A DNA stretch of 64,000 nt, taken from positions 1 to 64,000 of the forward strand of contig NZ_FNPW01000013.1 in assembly GCF_900107395.1 (NCBI RefSeq), written 5' to 3'. Positions 16,931-27,977 of this stretch are shown in pieces. The first letter of the stretch is position 1. Each line of letters begins with the position of its first letter. The notes under the pieces are model-generated. The model made no database searches. It had not been told where the DNA came from and worked only from the letters and a program-made list of their open reading frames with translations. A program made the position numbers and the translations under genes. This DNA is from Pseudomonas sp. NFIX28. GTDB lineage: Bacteria; Pseudomonadota; Gammaproteobacteria; Pseudomonadales; Pseudomonadaceae.

Positions 16931-18133
16931 TCAGTTCCAGGCGTGGCGGGCGGGCTTGATGCCGTTGAGCAGGAAGTTGCCGATCAGGTGGTATTTCCAG
17001 CGTGCCGGGTCGTGCAGGGTGTGGGTCCGCGCGTTGCGCCAGTAACGGTCGAGGTTGTACTTGCCGAGCACCGAGCGGGTGCCGGCCAGTTCGAACAGCT
17101 TGCTGCTGGCGAGCAAGGCGCTTTCCGTCGACAGCACCTTGGCCTGCGCCACCACCACCGAGGCCTGGGCCACCGTGTCTTCGTTGGGTTCACGCAACGC
17201 CCGGTCGATGGCCCGCCCGGCTTTTTCCAGGATCGCCTCGGCGCCGTGCACCCGCCATTCCAGGTCGCCGATGGCGGCAATGGTGAACGGGTCCTGCCAG
17301 CCATGGTCCTGGCCGCTGTCGATCCAGGGCCGCGACTGGCGCGCATGGCGCTTGGCCTCTTCCAGGGCGCCGAGCGCCAGGCCGGTGTCCACCGCCGCCT
17401 GGATGATCTGCGAGATCGGCCCGTCGGCGGTGGGCTGGTCGAACGCGCGATGGGCCGGGATCACCGCGCTCAGCGGCACCTGCACCGCATCGAGGGTGAC
17501 GCCGCCGCTGGCCGTGGTGCGCTGGCCGAAACCGTCCCAGCTGTCGATCACCGTCAGGCCGGGGTTGTCGCGCTCGATAAAGGCGATGAATGCGTTGTTC
17601 TGCTCGTCGACCGCCACCGCCGGCACAAGATGGGCGAACAAGGCGCCGGTGCAGTAGAACTTCTCGCCATCGATCCGCGCGCCGTCGGCGTTGAAGCGGA
17701 TGCGCGTCTCGAAGGCGCCGACATGCTTGCTGCCGGCCTCGGAGAACGCATTGCCGAAGCGATAACCCTGCAGCACCTTGGCGAAGTAGTAGCGCTTCTG
17801 CTCTTCGCTGGCGGTCTGCAACAGGATGTCGAGCACGCCCAGGTGGTTCTGCGGCAGCTGGCCGAGGGACGAGTCGGCGGCGGAAATGATCTTGATCACC
17901 TCCGCCACCGTCACGTAGGACACCCCGGCGCCTCCGTAGTCCTTGGGAATGGTGATGCCCCACAGGCCGCTGGCGGAAAACTCGTCCAGCTCGGCGAATG
18001 GCAGGCGCCGCTCGCGATCGCGCACGCTGGCCTCGACCGCGAAACGTTCGGCCAAGGTCCGGGCGACGGCAATCGCCTCGGCGTCGGAGCGGATGATGTG
18101 GGCGGTTCGGGTGGGTTGAGCAGAGGTTGTCAT
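16931..18133 (-). CDS. sfnB: SfnB-family sulfur acquisition oxidoreductase
   Basis: A 400-residue acyl-CoA-dehydrogenase-fold flavoprotein of the SfnB/DszC type. Visible features are the N-terminal helical domain with FSASGLWGITIPKDYGGAGV, the beta domain with GNAFSEAGSKH, GEKFYCTGALFAH and SWDGFGQRTTASGG, and the C-terminal helical domain ending ARWKYHLIGNFLLNGIKPA. In P. putida SfnB belongs to the dimethyl-sulfone/methanesulfonate sulfur-scavenging system controlled by SfnR and sigma-54. Here a -24/-12 promoter lies 51 bp upstream, which supports that regulation. It is the first gene of a probable operon with the short helical protein and the LLM monooxygenase. The symbol is by family similarity; the true substrate is not known. 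Confidence 0.85.
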   Translation of the reverse strand: MTTSAQPTRTAHIIRSDAEAIAVARTLAERFAVEASVRDRERRLPFAELDEFSASGLWGITIPKDYGGAGVSYVTVAEVIKIISAADSSLGQLPQNHLGVLDILLQTASEEQKRYYFAKVLQGYRFGNAFSEAGSKHVGAFETRIRFNADGARIDGEKFYCTGALFAHLVPAVAVDEQNNAFIAFIERDNPGLTVIDSWDGFGQRTTASGGVTLDAVQVPLSAVIPAHRAFDQPTADGPISQIIQAAVDTGLALGALEEAKRHARQSRPWIDSGQDHGWQDPFTIAAIGDLEWRVHGAEAILEKAGRAIDRALREPNEDTVAQASVVVAQAKVLSTESALLASSKLFELAGTRSVLGKYNLDRYWRNARTHTLHDPARWKYHLIGNFLLNGIKPARHAWN

Positions 18134-18184
18134 GGCCGACTCCAGGTCCTGTCGAATGCGGAAGATCCGTTCCAGGCTGGAGAT

Positions 18185-18200
18185 TGCAGAAGTCGTGCCG
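18185..18200 (-). promoter_or_regulatory. sigma-54 (-24/-12) promoter of sfnB
   Basis: On the minus strand the sequence is CGGCACGACTTCTGCA, with GG and GC exactly 10 bp apart and a strong match to TGGCACG-N4-TTGCA. It is placed 51 bp before the sfnB ATG. Confidence 0.72.
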
Positions 18201-18280
18201 AAGACTATAAGTCTTAAAAATCAGTTAGTTGTGACTTATCCATAAGAAAGAACATAAAGCGAAAACAGGCAAAATGTTCA

Positions 18281-18306
18281 AGCACTGTTGCCCCGGCAAC
18301 AGTGCT
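18281..18306 (-). terminator. hairpin terminator candidate of the XRE-cupin regulator
   Basis: Perfect 12-bp inverted repeat AGCACTGTTGCC / GGCAACAGTGCT, immediately after the regulator's stop codon in the minus direction. The following sequence is only moderately T-rich (TGAACATTTTGCC). Confidence 0.55.
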
Positions 18307-18881
18307 CAGATCACCACGTTGCGCACAAAACGCACCGCCACCGCCCCATCGTTGCGATAGGCATGCGGCAGGTTGCTGGCAAACATGAAGAACTCGCCAG
18401 TGTCCAGGTGCCGCTCCTGCTCGCCCAGAACCAGGGTCAAGCTGCCCTCGAAGACATACAGCTGTTCGCTCCAGCCCTCGGCATCCGGTTCCGACAGGTA
18501 TTGCTCGCCCGGCTCCAGGCGCCACTCCCACAGTTCCACTTCGCGACAGGCATTGGCCTTGGCCAGCAACACCGCCTTGCTCCCGGGAATCAGACCGGCC
18601 CAGGCCAGCTCGTTGATCCGGCTCGGGTCGCGGGCATCGGGGGCCTGGATCAGGTCGCTGAAAGCCACGTCCAGGGCTTCGGCCACGCGGTCCAGGGTGC
18701 TGAGGCTGACATTCTTCTCACCGGCCTCGATGGCCACCAGCATGCGCCGGCTGACCCCGGACTTTTCCGCCAGGGCGCTCTGGCTCAGCTCGGCGGCGTG
18801 GCGCAGGCGCCGGACGTTGTGACTGACATGCTGCAGCACGGAAGCGCGCTGCCCGGGATCTTTGTGCACTATATTGCTCAC
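18306..18881 (-). CDS. XRE-family regulator with C-terminal cupin domain
   Basis: A 191-residue transcription factor. The N-terminal helix-turn-helix (about 15-70) contains NVRRLRHAAELSQSALAEKS and SRRMLVAIEAGEKNVSLSTL. The C-terminal cupin (about 95-190) contains LEPGEQYLSEPDAEGWSEQL and DTGEFFMFASNLPHAYRN. The GTG at 18881 (reading V-S-N-I-V-H-K-D-P-G) gives the usual family length; a longer frame would run through the divergent promoter and into the transporter. This class usually represses a neighbouring transporter or enzyme gene and senses a small ligand with the cupin. The divergent DMT transporter is the obvious target. Start codon choice is moderately certain. Confidence 0.83.
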   Translation of the reverse strand: MSNIVHKDPGQRASVLQHVSHNVRRLRHAAELSQSALAEKSGVSRRMLVAIEAGEKNVSLSTLDRVAEALDVAFSDLIQAPDARDPSRINELAWAGLIPGSKAVLLAKANACREVELWEWRLEPGEQYLSEPDAEGWSEQLYVFEGSLTLVLGEQERHLDTGEFFMFASNLPHAYRNDGAVAVRFVRNVVI

Positions 18882-18894
18882 TGTATGGATTTGC

Positions 18895-18906
18895 GCAGTA
18901 TACTGC
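18895..18906. promoter_or_regulatory. palindromic operator between regulator and DMT transporter
   Basis: GCAGTATACTGC is a perfect 12-bp palindrome within the 73-bp divergent intergenic region. It contains a -10-like TATACT in both directions, and a related half motif CACTGTATGG lies alongside. Confidence 0.5.
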
Positions 18907-18954
18907 CCAACTTCGCGGCGCATTGTGCGGCCGCCCCGGGTAGCGCGCAAGGGC

Positions 18955-19902
18955 ATGACGTCGGTGAACTCCTCCAAACCTTCCTCCTTCTTCCTCAAAC
19001 TGAGCAAAGCCGAATGCGTGCTGGTGCTGATCACCATGGTCTGGGGCGGTACCTTTCTCACCGTGCAGCACGCCATGACCGTCAGCGGCCCGATGTTCTT
19101 CGTCGGCCTGCGCTTTGCCGCGGCGGCTTGCATCGTCGGGCTGTTTTCCCTGCGCAGCCTGCGCGGGCTGACGTTGTTCGAACTCAAGGCCGGGGTCTTC
19201 ATCGGCACCGCCATCATGCTCGGCTACGGCCTGCAGACGGTGGGCCTGCAAACCATTCCCAGCAGCCAGTCGGCCTTTATCACCGCGCTGTACGTGCCCT
19301 TCGTACCGCTGCTGCAATGGCTGTTCATGGGCAAGCGCCCGGGGCTGATGCCGAGCATCGGCATCATGCTGGCCTTCACCGGCCTGATGCTGCTCTCCGG
19401 GCCCAGCGGCGCCGCGCTGGATTTCAGCCCGGGAGAAATCGCCACCCTGATCAGCACCGTGGCCATCGCCGCGGAAATCATCCTGATCAGCACTTACGCC
19501 GGGCAGGTCGATGTGCGCCGGGTCACCGTGGTGCAACTGGCCGCGACTTCGGTGCTGTCATTCCTGATGGTGGTGCCGACCCAGGAAGCCATCCCGGACT
19601 TCTCCTGGCTGCTGCTGGCCAGCGCCCTGGGCCTGGGCGCCGCCAGCGCGGCGATCCAGGTGGCGATGAACTGGGCACAGAAAAGCGTCTCGCCAACCCG
19701 CGCCACCCTGATCTACGCCGGCGAACCGGTATGGGCCGGGCTGGTCGGACGCATCGCCGGCGAACGCCTGCCGGCCCTCGCCCTGCTGGGCGGCGCGCTG
19801 ATCGTCGCGGCGGTAATCGTCAGCGAACTGAAGACCAAGGGGAAGAATGGCGAGGTGGTCGAGGCGGATCGGCTGGATGAGACCGCGGACTCGCAACGCT
19901 GA
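18955..19902 (+). CDS. DMT-superfamily EamA transporter
   Basis: A 315-residue inner-membrane permease with about ten hydrophobic segments and two EamA repeats. The first has LVLITMVWGGTFLTVQHA and the second LISTVAIAAEIILISTYAG followed by PTRATLIYAGEPVWAGLVG, the conserved Glu-Pro motif before the last helices. A short charged C-terminal tail follows. The ATG at 18955 (MTSVNSSKPSS) was chosen; an upstream extension would cross the regulator's promoter. It is likely an exporter of an amino acid or metabolite controlled by the divergent XRE-cupin regulator (inference). Substrate unknown. Confidence 0.87.
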   Translation: MTSVNSSKPSSFFLKLSKAECVLVLITMVWGGTFLTVQHAMTVSGPMFFVGLRFAAAACIVGLFSLRSLRGLTLFELKAGVFIGTAIMLGYGLQTVGLQTIPSSQSAFITALYVPFVPLLQWLFMGKRPGLMPSIGIMLAFTGLMLLSGPSGAALDFSPGEIATLISTVAIAAEIILISTYAGQVDVRRVTVVQLAATSVLSFLMVVPTQEAIPDFSWLLLASALGLGAASAAIQVAMNWAQKSVSPTRATLIYAGEPVWAGLVGRIAGERLPALALLGGALIVAAVIVSELKTKGKNGEVVEADRLDETADSQR

Positions 19903-19910
19903 GCCAGGGC

Positions 19911-19959
19911 CTGTACGAAAAGTCAGCGAAGGCGCCCGGCACAGCCACTTTTCGTACAG
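19911..19959. repeat. CTGTACGAAAAGT inverted-repeat element, short copy
   Basis: 13-bp perfect inverted arms CTGTACGAAAAGT / ACTTTTCGTACAG with a 23-bp centre. Longer relatives lie at 27838 and 31301. It is unrelated to the REP families in the window. Confidence 0.75.
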
Positions 19960-19967
19960 TGCCTAGC

Positions 19968-20414
19968 CTAATGGGGCAACGCTTCGACGATGATCGCCAG
20001 TTCCTGCCGGGAGAACTGGCCGGCCTGCACGGCGGCAACAATGTCCTCGCGCGTGATCGCTGTTTTGTCCGAGGCCTGCTCGGTATCGATATTCCACAAC
20101 CACAAGGGGCTGATCGATGCCTGCCCCGGCCAGAAGACTTTCGGCAAGGCTTCCTGAGCGATGACGCCCTTGTGATAGAAGTACGCCAAATAGCGGCTGT
20201 GGCCCTCGGCAAAGCTGGTGTCGTGATACAGCACAGTGCCGACGGGCAATGCCGCCGACGCTTGTCCCTCGATCGCCAAGGGCTCCAGGGTCTTGAAGCG
20301 GCTCATGCCGGCAGTGGGGCCGGCAAGCGTCAGCCACAGCCAGGCGATCCAGCCGCCGAGGGCCATCAGCAGCAGGCTGGCGAGAGCCTTGAGGGTAAAG
20401 GTCTTGAGGGTCAT
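19968..20414 (-). CDS. hypothetical membrane-anchored protein
   Basis: A 148-residue protein with one N-terminal hydrophobic segment, LKALASLLLMALGGWIAWLWL (roughly residues 9-28), then a periplasmic-looking region with TLEPLAIEGQASAALPVGTV and GHSRYLAYFYHKGVIAQEAL. The ATG at 20414 is followed directly by this segment; the longer frame upstream is arginine-rich and unlikely to be translated. I do not recognise a named family. It sits alone between the DMT transporter and the divergent mrp operon. Confidence 0.65.
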   Translation of the reverse strand: MTLKTFTLKALASLLLMALGGWIAWLWLTLAGPTAGMSRFKTLEPLAIEGQASAALPVGTVLYHDTSFAEGHSRYLAYFYHKGVIAQEALPKVFWPGQASISPLWLWNIDTEQASDKTAITREDIVAAVQAGQFSRQELAIIVEALPH

Positions 20415-20599
20415 AACTGGCCTGCCTGCGTCCTTTCGAGTGAGCCGTTGCCAATGGCCGCCACGATAACATCGCCCATTGCACTGCGTTGTCATCCCGC
20501 CCGGCCAAACTGTCACGCGTTTGGCCCAGGCCGGCTTTTTACACCCATCCTTGAGCGTGGCTCAAAGACACTTTGTAGGATCCTGCCACAGCTTCAAGG

Positions 20600-20631
20600 T
20601 TGGTGATCCGGGGACTGGCACGTATGATGCA
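20600..20631 (+). promoter_or_regulatory. mrp operon promoter candidate
   Basis: Two overlapping readings. A sigma-70 reading is TTGGTG (20600-20605), 17 bp, TATGAT (20623-20628). A sigma-54 reading is TGGCACGTATGATGCA (20616-20631), with GG and GC 10 bp apart. Both place the transcript start shortly before mrpA at 20659. The sequence alone does not decide between them. Confidence 0.5.
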
Positions 20632-20658
20632 TCACAATTTCCCGCAGATTAGAAGCCT

Positions 20659-23576
<2,918 letters not shown>

Positions 23577-23577
<1 letters not shown>

Positions 23578-23921
23578 TGGAAGAAGTCATCGCAATTGCC
23601 ATTGGTGTACTGGCGGCCTCCGGGGTCTGGCTGGTGCTGCGGCCACGGACCTTCCAGGTGGTGATGGGCCTGTGCCTGCTGTCCTACGGGGTCAACCTGT
23701 TCATCTTCAGCATGGGCAGCCTGTTCATCGGCAAGGAGCCGATCATCAAGGACGGCGTGCCCCAGGACCTGCTGCACTACACCGACCCACTGCCCCAGGC
23801 GCTGGTGCTCACGGCGATCGTCATCAGCTTCGCCATGACCGCGCTGTTCCTGGTGGTCCTGCTGGCGTCCAGGGGCCTGACCGGCACCGACCACGTGGAC
23901 GGCCGGGAGCCCAAGGAATGA
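23577..23921 (+). CDS. mrpC: Mrp antiporter subunit C
   Basis: A 114-residue, three-helix NuoK-like subunit. It contains MEEVIAIAIGVLAASGVWLV, MGLCLLSYGVNLFIFSMGS and DPLPQALVLTAIVISFAMT, the last being the conserved NuoK/MrpC signature. The start overlaps the mrpA stop (TGATG) and the stop overlaps the mrpD start (ATGA). Confidence 0.95.
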
Positions 23922-25603
23922 GCCTGATGCCGCACCTGATCGTCGCGCCCATCCTGCTGCCGCTGCTGACTGCCGCGGTGATGCTGATGCTCGGCGAGAA
24001 ACACCGCCCGCTCAAGGCCCGGATCAACCTGTTCTCGAGCATGCTCGGCCTGGGCATCTCGGTGCTGTTGTTGTGCTGGACCCAGCAGACCGGCGTGCCC
24101 GGTTCGGTCGGCGTGTACCTGCCGGGCAACTGGCAGGCGCCGTTCGGCATCGTGCTGGTGGTCGATCGCCTGTCGGCGCTGCTGCTGGTGCTTACCGGAA
24201 TCATCGGCGTCAGCGCCCTGCTGTTCGCCATGGCCCGCTGGGACCGCGCCGGGGCCAGCTTCCATGCGCTGTTCCAGATCCAGCTGATGGGCCTGTACGG
24301 CGCCTTCCTGACCGCCGACCTGTTCAACCTGTTCGTGTTCTTCGAAGTGCTGCTCGCCGCCTCCTATGGCCTGATGCTTCACGGCTCGGGGCGTGCACGG
24401 GTGTCCGCCGGCCTGCACTACGTGGCGATCAACCTGCTGGCTTCGTCGCTGTTCCTGATCGGCGCGGCGATGATCTACGGCGTCACCGGCACCCTGAACA
24501 TGGCCGACCTGGCGCTGAAGATCCCGCTGGTGCCGGAGGCCGACCGTGGCCTGCTGCACGCCGGCGCGGCGATCCTCGCCACCGCGTTCCTGGCCAAGGC
24601 CGGCATGTGGCCGCTGAATTTCTGGCTGGTGCCGGCCTATTCCGCGGCCAGCGCGCCGGTGGCGGCGATGTTCGCGATCATGACCAAGGTCGGCGTCTAC
24701 ACCCTGCTGCGCCTGTGGACCTTGCTGTTCTCCGGCCAGGCCGGGGCCTCGGCCTACTTCGGCGGCGACTGGCTGATCTACGGCGGCATGGCGACCATCG
24801 TCTGCGCGGGCCTGGCGATCCTTGCCGCGCAACGCCTGGAACGCATGGCCAGCCTGAGCATCCTGGTCTCGGCCGGGATCCTCCTGGCGGCAATCGGCTT
24901 CGCCCAGCCGCGGCTGGTTGCCGGCGCGCTGTTCTACCTGGTCAGCTCGACCCTGGCCCTGAGTGCGCTGTTCTTGCTCGCCGAGCTGATCGAGCGCTCG
25001 CGCTCGGCCAATGAAATCCCCCTGGACGATGAGGCCGAGGCCCTGCCCCGGCCCATGGAATCGCTGCAACCGCCACCGGGCACCAACCTCGACGACGAAC
25101 AGAAGGCCGTGGTCGGCCAGGTGATTCCCTGGACCATGGCCTTCCTCGGCCTGAGCTTCATTGCCTGCGCGCTGCTGATCGTCGGCATGCCACCGCTGTC
25201 GGGGTTCATCGGCAAGCTGAGCCTGATCGGCGCCCTGCTTGACCCGCTGGGGTTGGGCCAGGCCAGCGAGGCGCCGCTGTCGAGCGCTGGCTGGGGCCTG
25301 CTGGCCTTGCTGGTTCTTTCCGGGCTGGCGTCGCTGATCGCCTTTTCGCGCCTGGGCATCCAGCGTTTCTGGACCCCGCAAGAGCGGCCGTCGCCGCTGC
25401 TGCGGCGCTTCGAATGCGTGCCGATCATCGCCCTGCTCGGGCTGTGCATGCTGCTGACCGTCAAGGCCGAACCGCTGCTGCGCTTTACCCAGGCCGCCGC
25501 CGACAGCCTCAACGACCCGCAACAATACGTGATGGCCGTGCTCGGCACCCGGGCGATTCCCAGCCCCGAGGCCCAGGCGGCATTGCAGGAGGTGCAGCCA
25601 TGA
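23918..25603 (+). CDS. mrpD: Mrp antiporter subunit D
   Basis: A 561-residue ND2/ND4-like antiporter subunit with about 14 hydrophobic helices. Landmarks are FLTADLFNLFVFFEVLLAAS (key Glu), AFLAKAGMWPLNFWLVPAYS (conserved Lys) and IVGMPPLSGFIGKLSLIGAL. The loop around residues 365-395 is rich in acidic residues. The ATG at 23918 overlaps the mrpC stop by 4 nt, and a longer in-frame extension upstream lies entirely within mrpC and is not used. Essential for antiport activity in characterised Mrp systems. Confidence 0.95.
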   Translation: MSLMPHLIVAPILLPLLTAAVMLMLGEKHRPLKARINLFSSMLGLGISVLLLCWTQQTGVPGSVGVYLPGNWQAPFGIVLVVDRLSALLLVLTGIIGVSALLFAMARWDRAGASFHALFQIQLMGLYGAFLTADLFNLFVFFEVLLAASYGLMLHGSGRARVSAGLHYVAINLLASSLFLIGAAMIYGVTGTLNMADLALKIPLVPEADRGLLHAGAAILATAFLAKAGMWPLNFWLVPAYSAASAPVAAMFAIMTKVGVYTLLRLWTLLFSGQAGASAYFGGDWLIYGGMATIVCAGLAILAAQRLERMASLSILVSAGILLAAIGFAQPRLVAGALFYLVSSTLALSALFLLAELIERSRSANEIPLDDEAEALPRPMESLQPPPGTNLDDEQKAVVGQVIPWTMAFLGLSFIACALLIVGMPPLSGFIGKLSLIGALLDPLGLGQASEAPLSSAGWGLLALLVLSGLASLIAFSRLGIQRFWTPQERPSPLLRRFECVPIIALLGLCMLLTVKAEPLLRFTQAAADSLNDPQQYVMAVLGTRAIPSPEAQAALQEVQP

Positions 25604-26088
25604 AGCGCCTGTTCCCGGCTCCCTGGCTGTCGCTGGCGCTGTGGCTGCTGTGGCTGCTGCTGAACCTGTCCGTCAGCCCCGGCAACCTGCTGCTCGGCGC
25701 GCTCCTGGGGTTCTGCGCGCCGCTGATGATGCGGCCGTTGCGGCCGTTGCCGATCCGCATCCGCCGCCCGGCGACCATCCTGCGCCTGCTCCTGGTGGTC
25801 GGCCGCGATGTGCTGCTGTCGAACCTGGCCGTGGCCTGGGGCGTACTCAATGCCGGGCGTCGTCCGCCGCGCTCGCGCTTCGTCAAGGTGCCGCTGGAGC
25901 TGCGCGACGCCAACGGCCTGGCCGCGCTCTCGACCATCACCACGGTGGTGCCGGGCACGGTGTGGTCCGAGCTGTCCCTGGACCGCAGCATCCTGCTGCT
26001 GCATGTGTTCGATCTGGACGATGAAGCCGCGTTCATCCAGCACTTCAAGGCAACCTACGAGCGCCCGTTGATGGAGATCTTCGAATGA
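25600..26088 (+). CDS. mrpE: Mrp antiporter subunit E
   Basis: A 162-residue subunit with two N-terminal hydrophobic segments (LSLALWLLWLLLNLSVSPGN and LLLGALLGFCAPLMM) and the conserved soluble part LRDANGLAALSTITTVVPGT and LLHVFDLDDEAAFIQHFK, characteristic of MrpE. ATG overlaps the mrpD stop; the stop overlaps mrpF (ATGA). Confidence 0.94.
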   Translation: MKRLFPAPWLSLALWLLWLLLNLSVSPGNLLLGALLGFCAPLMMRPLRPLPIRIRRPATILRLLLVVGRDVLLSNLAVAWGVLNAGRRPPRSRFVKVPLELRDANGLAALSTITTVVPGTVWSELSLDRSILLLHVFDLDDEAAFIQHFKATYERPLMEIFE

Positions 26089-26363
26089 GTGCCCTGCTCG
26101 CCAATGCGATCCTGTTCAGCCTGTTCCTGTTTTCCGTGGCCATGGTCCTGACCCTGGTCCGGCTGTTCAAGGGCCCCTCAGCCCAGGACCGGGTCCTGGC
26201 GCTGGATTACCTGTACATCCTGGCGATGCTGATGATGCTGGTGCTGGGCATCCGCTACGCCAGCGACACCTATTTCGAGGCGGCGCTGCTGATCGCCCTG
26301 TTCGGCTTCGTCGGCTCCTTCGCCCTGGCCAAATTCCTCCTGCGCGGCGAGGTCATCGAATGA
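26085..26363 (+). CDS. mrpF: Mrp antiporter subunit F
   Basis: A 92-residue, three-helix subunit. LVRLFKGPSAQDRVLALDYL is the MrpF signature, preceded and followed by hydrophobic helices. Four-base overlaps on both sides show tight translational coupling within the operon. Confidence 0.94.
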   Translation: MSALLANAILFSLFLFSVAMVLTLVRLFKGPSAQDRVLALDYLYILAMLMMLVLGIRYASDTYFEAALLIALFGFVGSFALAKFLLRGEVIE

Positions 26364-26728
26364 ATTCCGTTACTGGACTGTCGTTATGGATCGAGGTGCC
26401 GGTGGCGATCCTGCTGGTGCTCGGCAGCACCTTCGCGCTGATCGGCGCCCTGGGCTTGCTGCGCATGAAGGATTATTTCCAGCGCATGCACCCGCCGGCC
26501 CTGGCCTCGACCCTGGGCGCCTGGTGCGTGGCCCTGGCGTCGATCCTGTATTTCTCGGGGATGAAGTCGGGGCCGGTGCTGCACGCCTGGCTGATCCCGA
26601 TCCTGCTGTCGATCACCGTGCCGGTGACCACCCTACTGCTGGCGCGGGCGGCGCTGTTTCGCAAGCGCATGGCCGGCCACGACGTACCGGCGGAGGTCAG
26701 CAGCCGGCGCAGTGAGAGTGGAAGTTGA
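26360..26728 (+). CDS. mrpG: Mrp antiporter subunit G
   Basis: A 122-residue three-helix subunit. It contains VLGSTFALIGALGLLRMKDY, FQRMHPPALASTLGAWCVAL and PILLSITVPVTTLLLARAAL, the MrpG (PhaG_MnhG_YufB) signature. It is the last gene of the operon; a BIME follows and may end or stabilise the transcript. Confidence 0.94.
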   Translation: MNSVTGLSLWIEVPVAILLVLGSTFALIGALGLLRMKDYFQRMHPPALASTLGAWCVALASILYFSGMKSGPVLHAWLIPILLSITVPVTTLLLARAALFRKRMAGHDVPAEVSSRRSESGS

Positions 26729-26750
26729 GTTCAGCGGAGTCTCAACGGGC

Positions 26751-26857
26751 CATCGCGGGCAAGTCGAATCGCCGCCCGCTCGCTCCTACAAGGATCGCAT
26801 CGTTCTCGATGACAGGAACAACGCGGCTTTTGTAGGAGCGAGGCTTGCCCGCGAAGC
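26751..26857. repeat. BIME with variant REP arm
   Basis: The left arm is a variant with an internal insertion (CGCGGGCAAGTCGAATCGCC then GCCCGCTCGCTCCTAC). The right arm is the standard GTAGGAGCGAGGCTTGCCCG. It follows mrpG and is the only content of the gap. Confidence 0.88.
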
Positions 26858-26863
26858 TTTTGC

Positions 26864-27301
26864 TCAGTTCCAGGCCACCACCAGCAACCCCGCCCCCAGC
26901 ACCACGCACAGCGGTGAATAGAACAGCGTGTCCAGCCGGGCGAACCGCGAGCCGCTGGCCTCCTTGAAGAAACCCACCAGATTCGAGTCGCCCACGGCCC
27001 GGGCGAACATCAGCAAGGCTATCGCGCTGATCACCCATTGCAGCGCCGGGTGGCTCACCGTCGGCAGGTAGAGGCCCACCCGCAGGCACACCAGCATGGC
27101 GACCAGCAGCAAGCCCACCGCCACCAGCAAGGTGGCGAAACCCGAAGGCTTGAAGGCCGGCTCCAGCTCGCCCGGCGTCCTGCCCGGCACCTGGGGGATC
27201 ACCGCCTCGCTGCCGCGCTTGCCGCCGGCGGCCCAGTACAGGTGGACCAGGCTGATCAGCAGGAAGGATGCCGCCATCCACTGCGCGATCAAAACATTCA
27301 T
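26864..27301 (-). CDS. DUF3995 family membrane protein
   Basis: A 145-residue protein with four hydrophobic segments: QWMAASFLLISLVHLYWAAG, FATLLVAVGLLLVAMLVCLR, LQWVISAIALLMFARAVGD and FYSPLCVVLGAGLLVVAWN. The HLYWAAGGKRGSEAVIPQVP segment and the DSNLVGFFK motif fit the DUF3995 family. The ATG at 27301 (MNVLIAQ) directly precedes the first helix; the longer frame is non-coding. Function unknown. It is divergent from the DUF2946 gene. Confidence 0.82.
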   Translation of the reverse strand: MNVLIAQWMAASFLLISLVHLYWAAGGKRGSEAVIPQVPGRTPGELEPAFKPSGFATLLVAVGLLLVAMLVCLRVGLYLPTVSHPALQWVISAIALLMFARAVGDSNLVGFFKEASGSRFARLDTLFYSPLCVVLGAGLLVVAWN

Positions 27302-27398
27302 ATGCAAACATCCATGGCAAAAAATGTTGCTGAAGAATGGACCCGCTCGCGCGTTTTTGTAAGTACGTTCGTCGCCTGCGATGGTAAAGTGCCGCCCC

Positions 27399-27791
27399 AT
27401 GAAACTCGCCCAAACCGATCGCTCGCTCGTTGCCTGGATGCTCTATTGCTGCGTCCTGTTCAACGTATTTGCCTGCAGCATCGGCCATGGGCAGATGGTC
27501 GGCCAGCAGCTCAATGGCATTGGCGGCCAGTTCTGTACGGTGGACCCGCGCACCCAGGCGCCCGCCTCCTCGAACAGCCCTGTCGACGAATCGCTGCCAA
27601 CCCTGTCCAAGGCCTTCGGTTGCCCGCTGTGCTCCACCGGCGGCATGGGCCCGGCGTTTAACTCCAGCCTGACCCTGGCGATCCTGCCGCAGCACCACAG
27701 CCCGCCACTGGCGCCGCGCTCCAACGCTGACATCCCCGCCCGCTTCACCTGGCCCGCGGCCCACCCGCGAGCGCCGCCCGCCTTCGCCTGA
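27399..27791 (+). CDS. DUF2946 family protein
   Basis: A 130-residue protein with an N-terminal hydrophobic segment, SLVAWMLYCCVLFNVFACSI, and a mid CPLCSTG motif. Spaced histidines and a proline-rich tail fit DUF2946, whose members often sit beside copper- or metal-related TonB receptors. The ATG at 27399 is chosen (MKLAQTDRS). A TonB-dependent receptor follows 186 bp downstream on the same strand. A role in metal handling is inferred only from the family's usual context. Confidence 0.78.
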   Translation: MKLAQTDRSLVAWMLYCCVLFNVFACSIGHGQMVGQQLNGIGGQFCTVDPRTQAPASSNSPVDESLPTLSKAFGCPLCSTGGMGPAFNSSLTLAILPQHHSPPLAPRSNADIPARFTWPAAHPRAPPAFA

Positions 27792-27837
27792 GTCTTTCAC
27801 CCTTGCCATCAGCCCGCCCCGTGCCAATGCACGGCGT

Positions 27838-27936
27838 CAGGGTCTGTACGGAAAGCACCGTCGCGCTATGCAGGCCATGCCGTGTTAAAAGCAGGCTCGC
27901 CTGACCTTCGCTCGCCGATTTTTCGTACGGACCCTG
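27838..27936. repeat. CTGTACG inverted-repeat element, long copy
   Basis: Ends AGGGTCTGTACGGAAA and TTTTCGTACGGACCCT pair with 14 of 16 positions. The interior, read on the minus strand, closely resembles the element at 31301 (shared AGCGAAGGTCAGGC, AGCCTG, TTTTAAC, GCATGGCCTGC, TAGCG), so this copy is inverted relative to that one. Confidence 0.75.
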
Positions 27937-27977
27937 AGCTGTGGGCTGCTTCCTAGCCAAGCATTCAGGATCTACCG

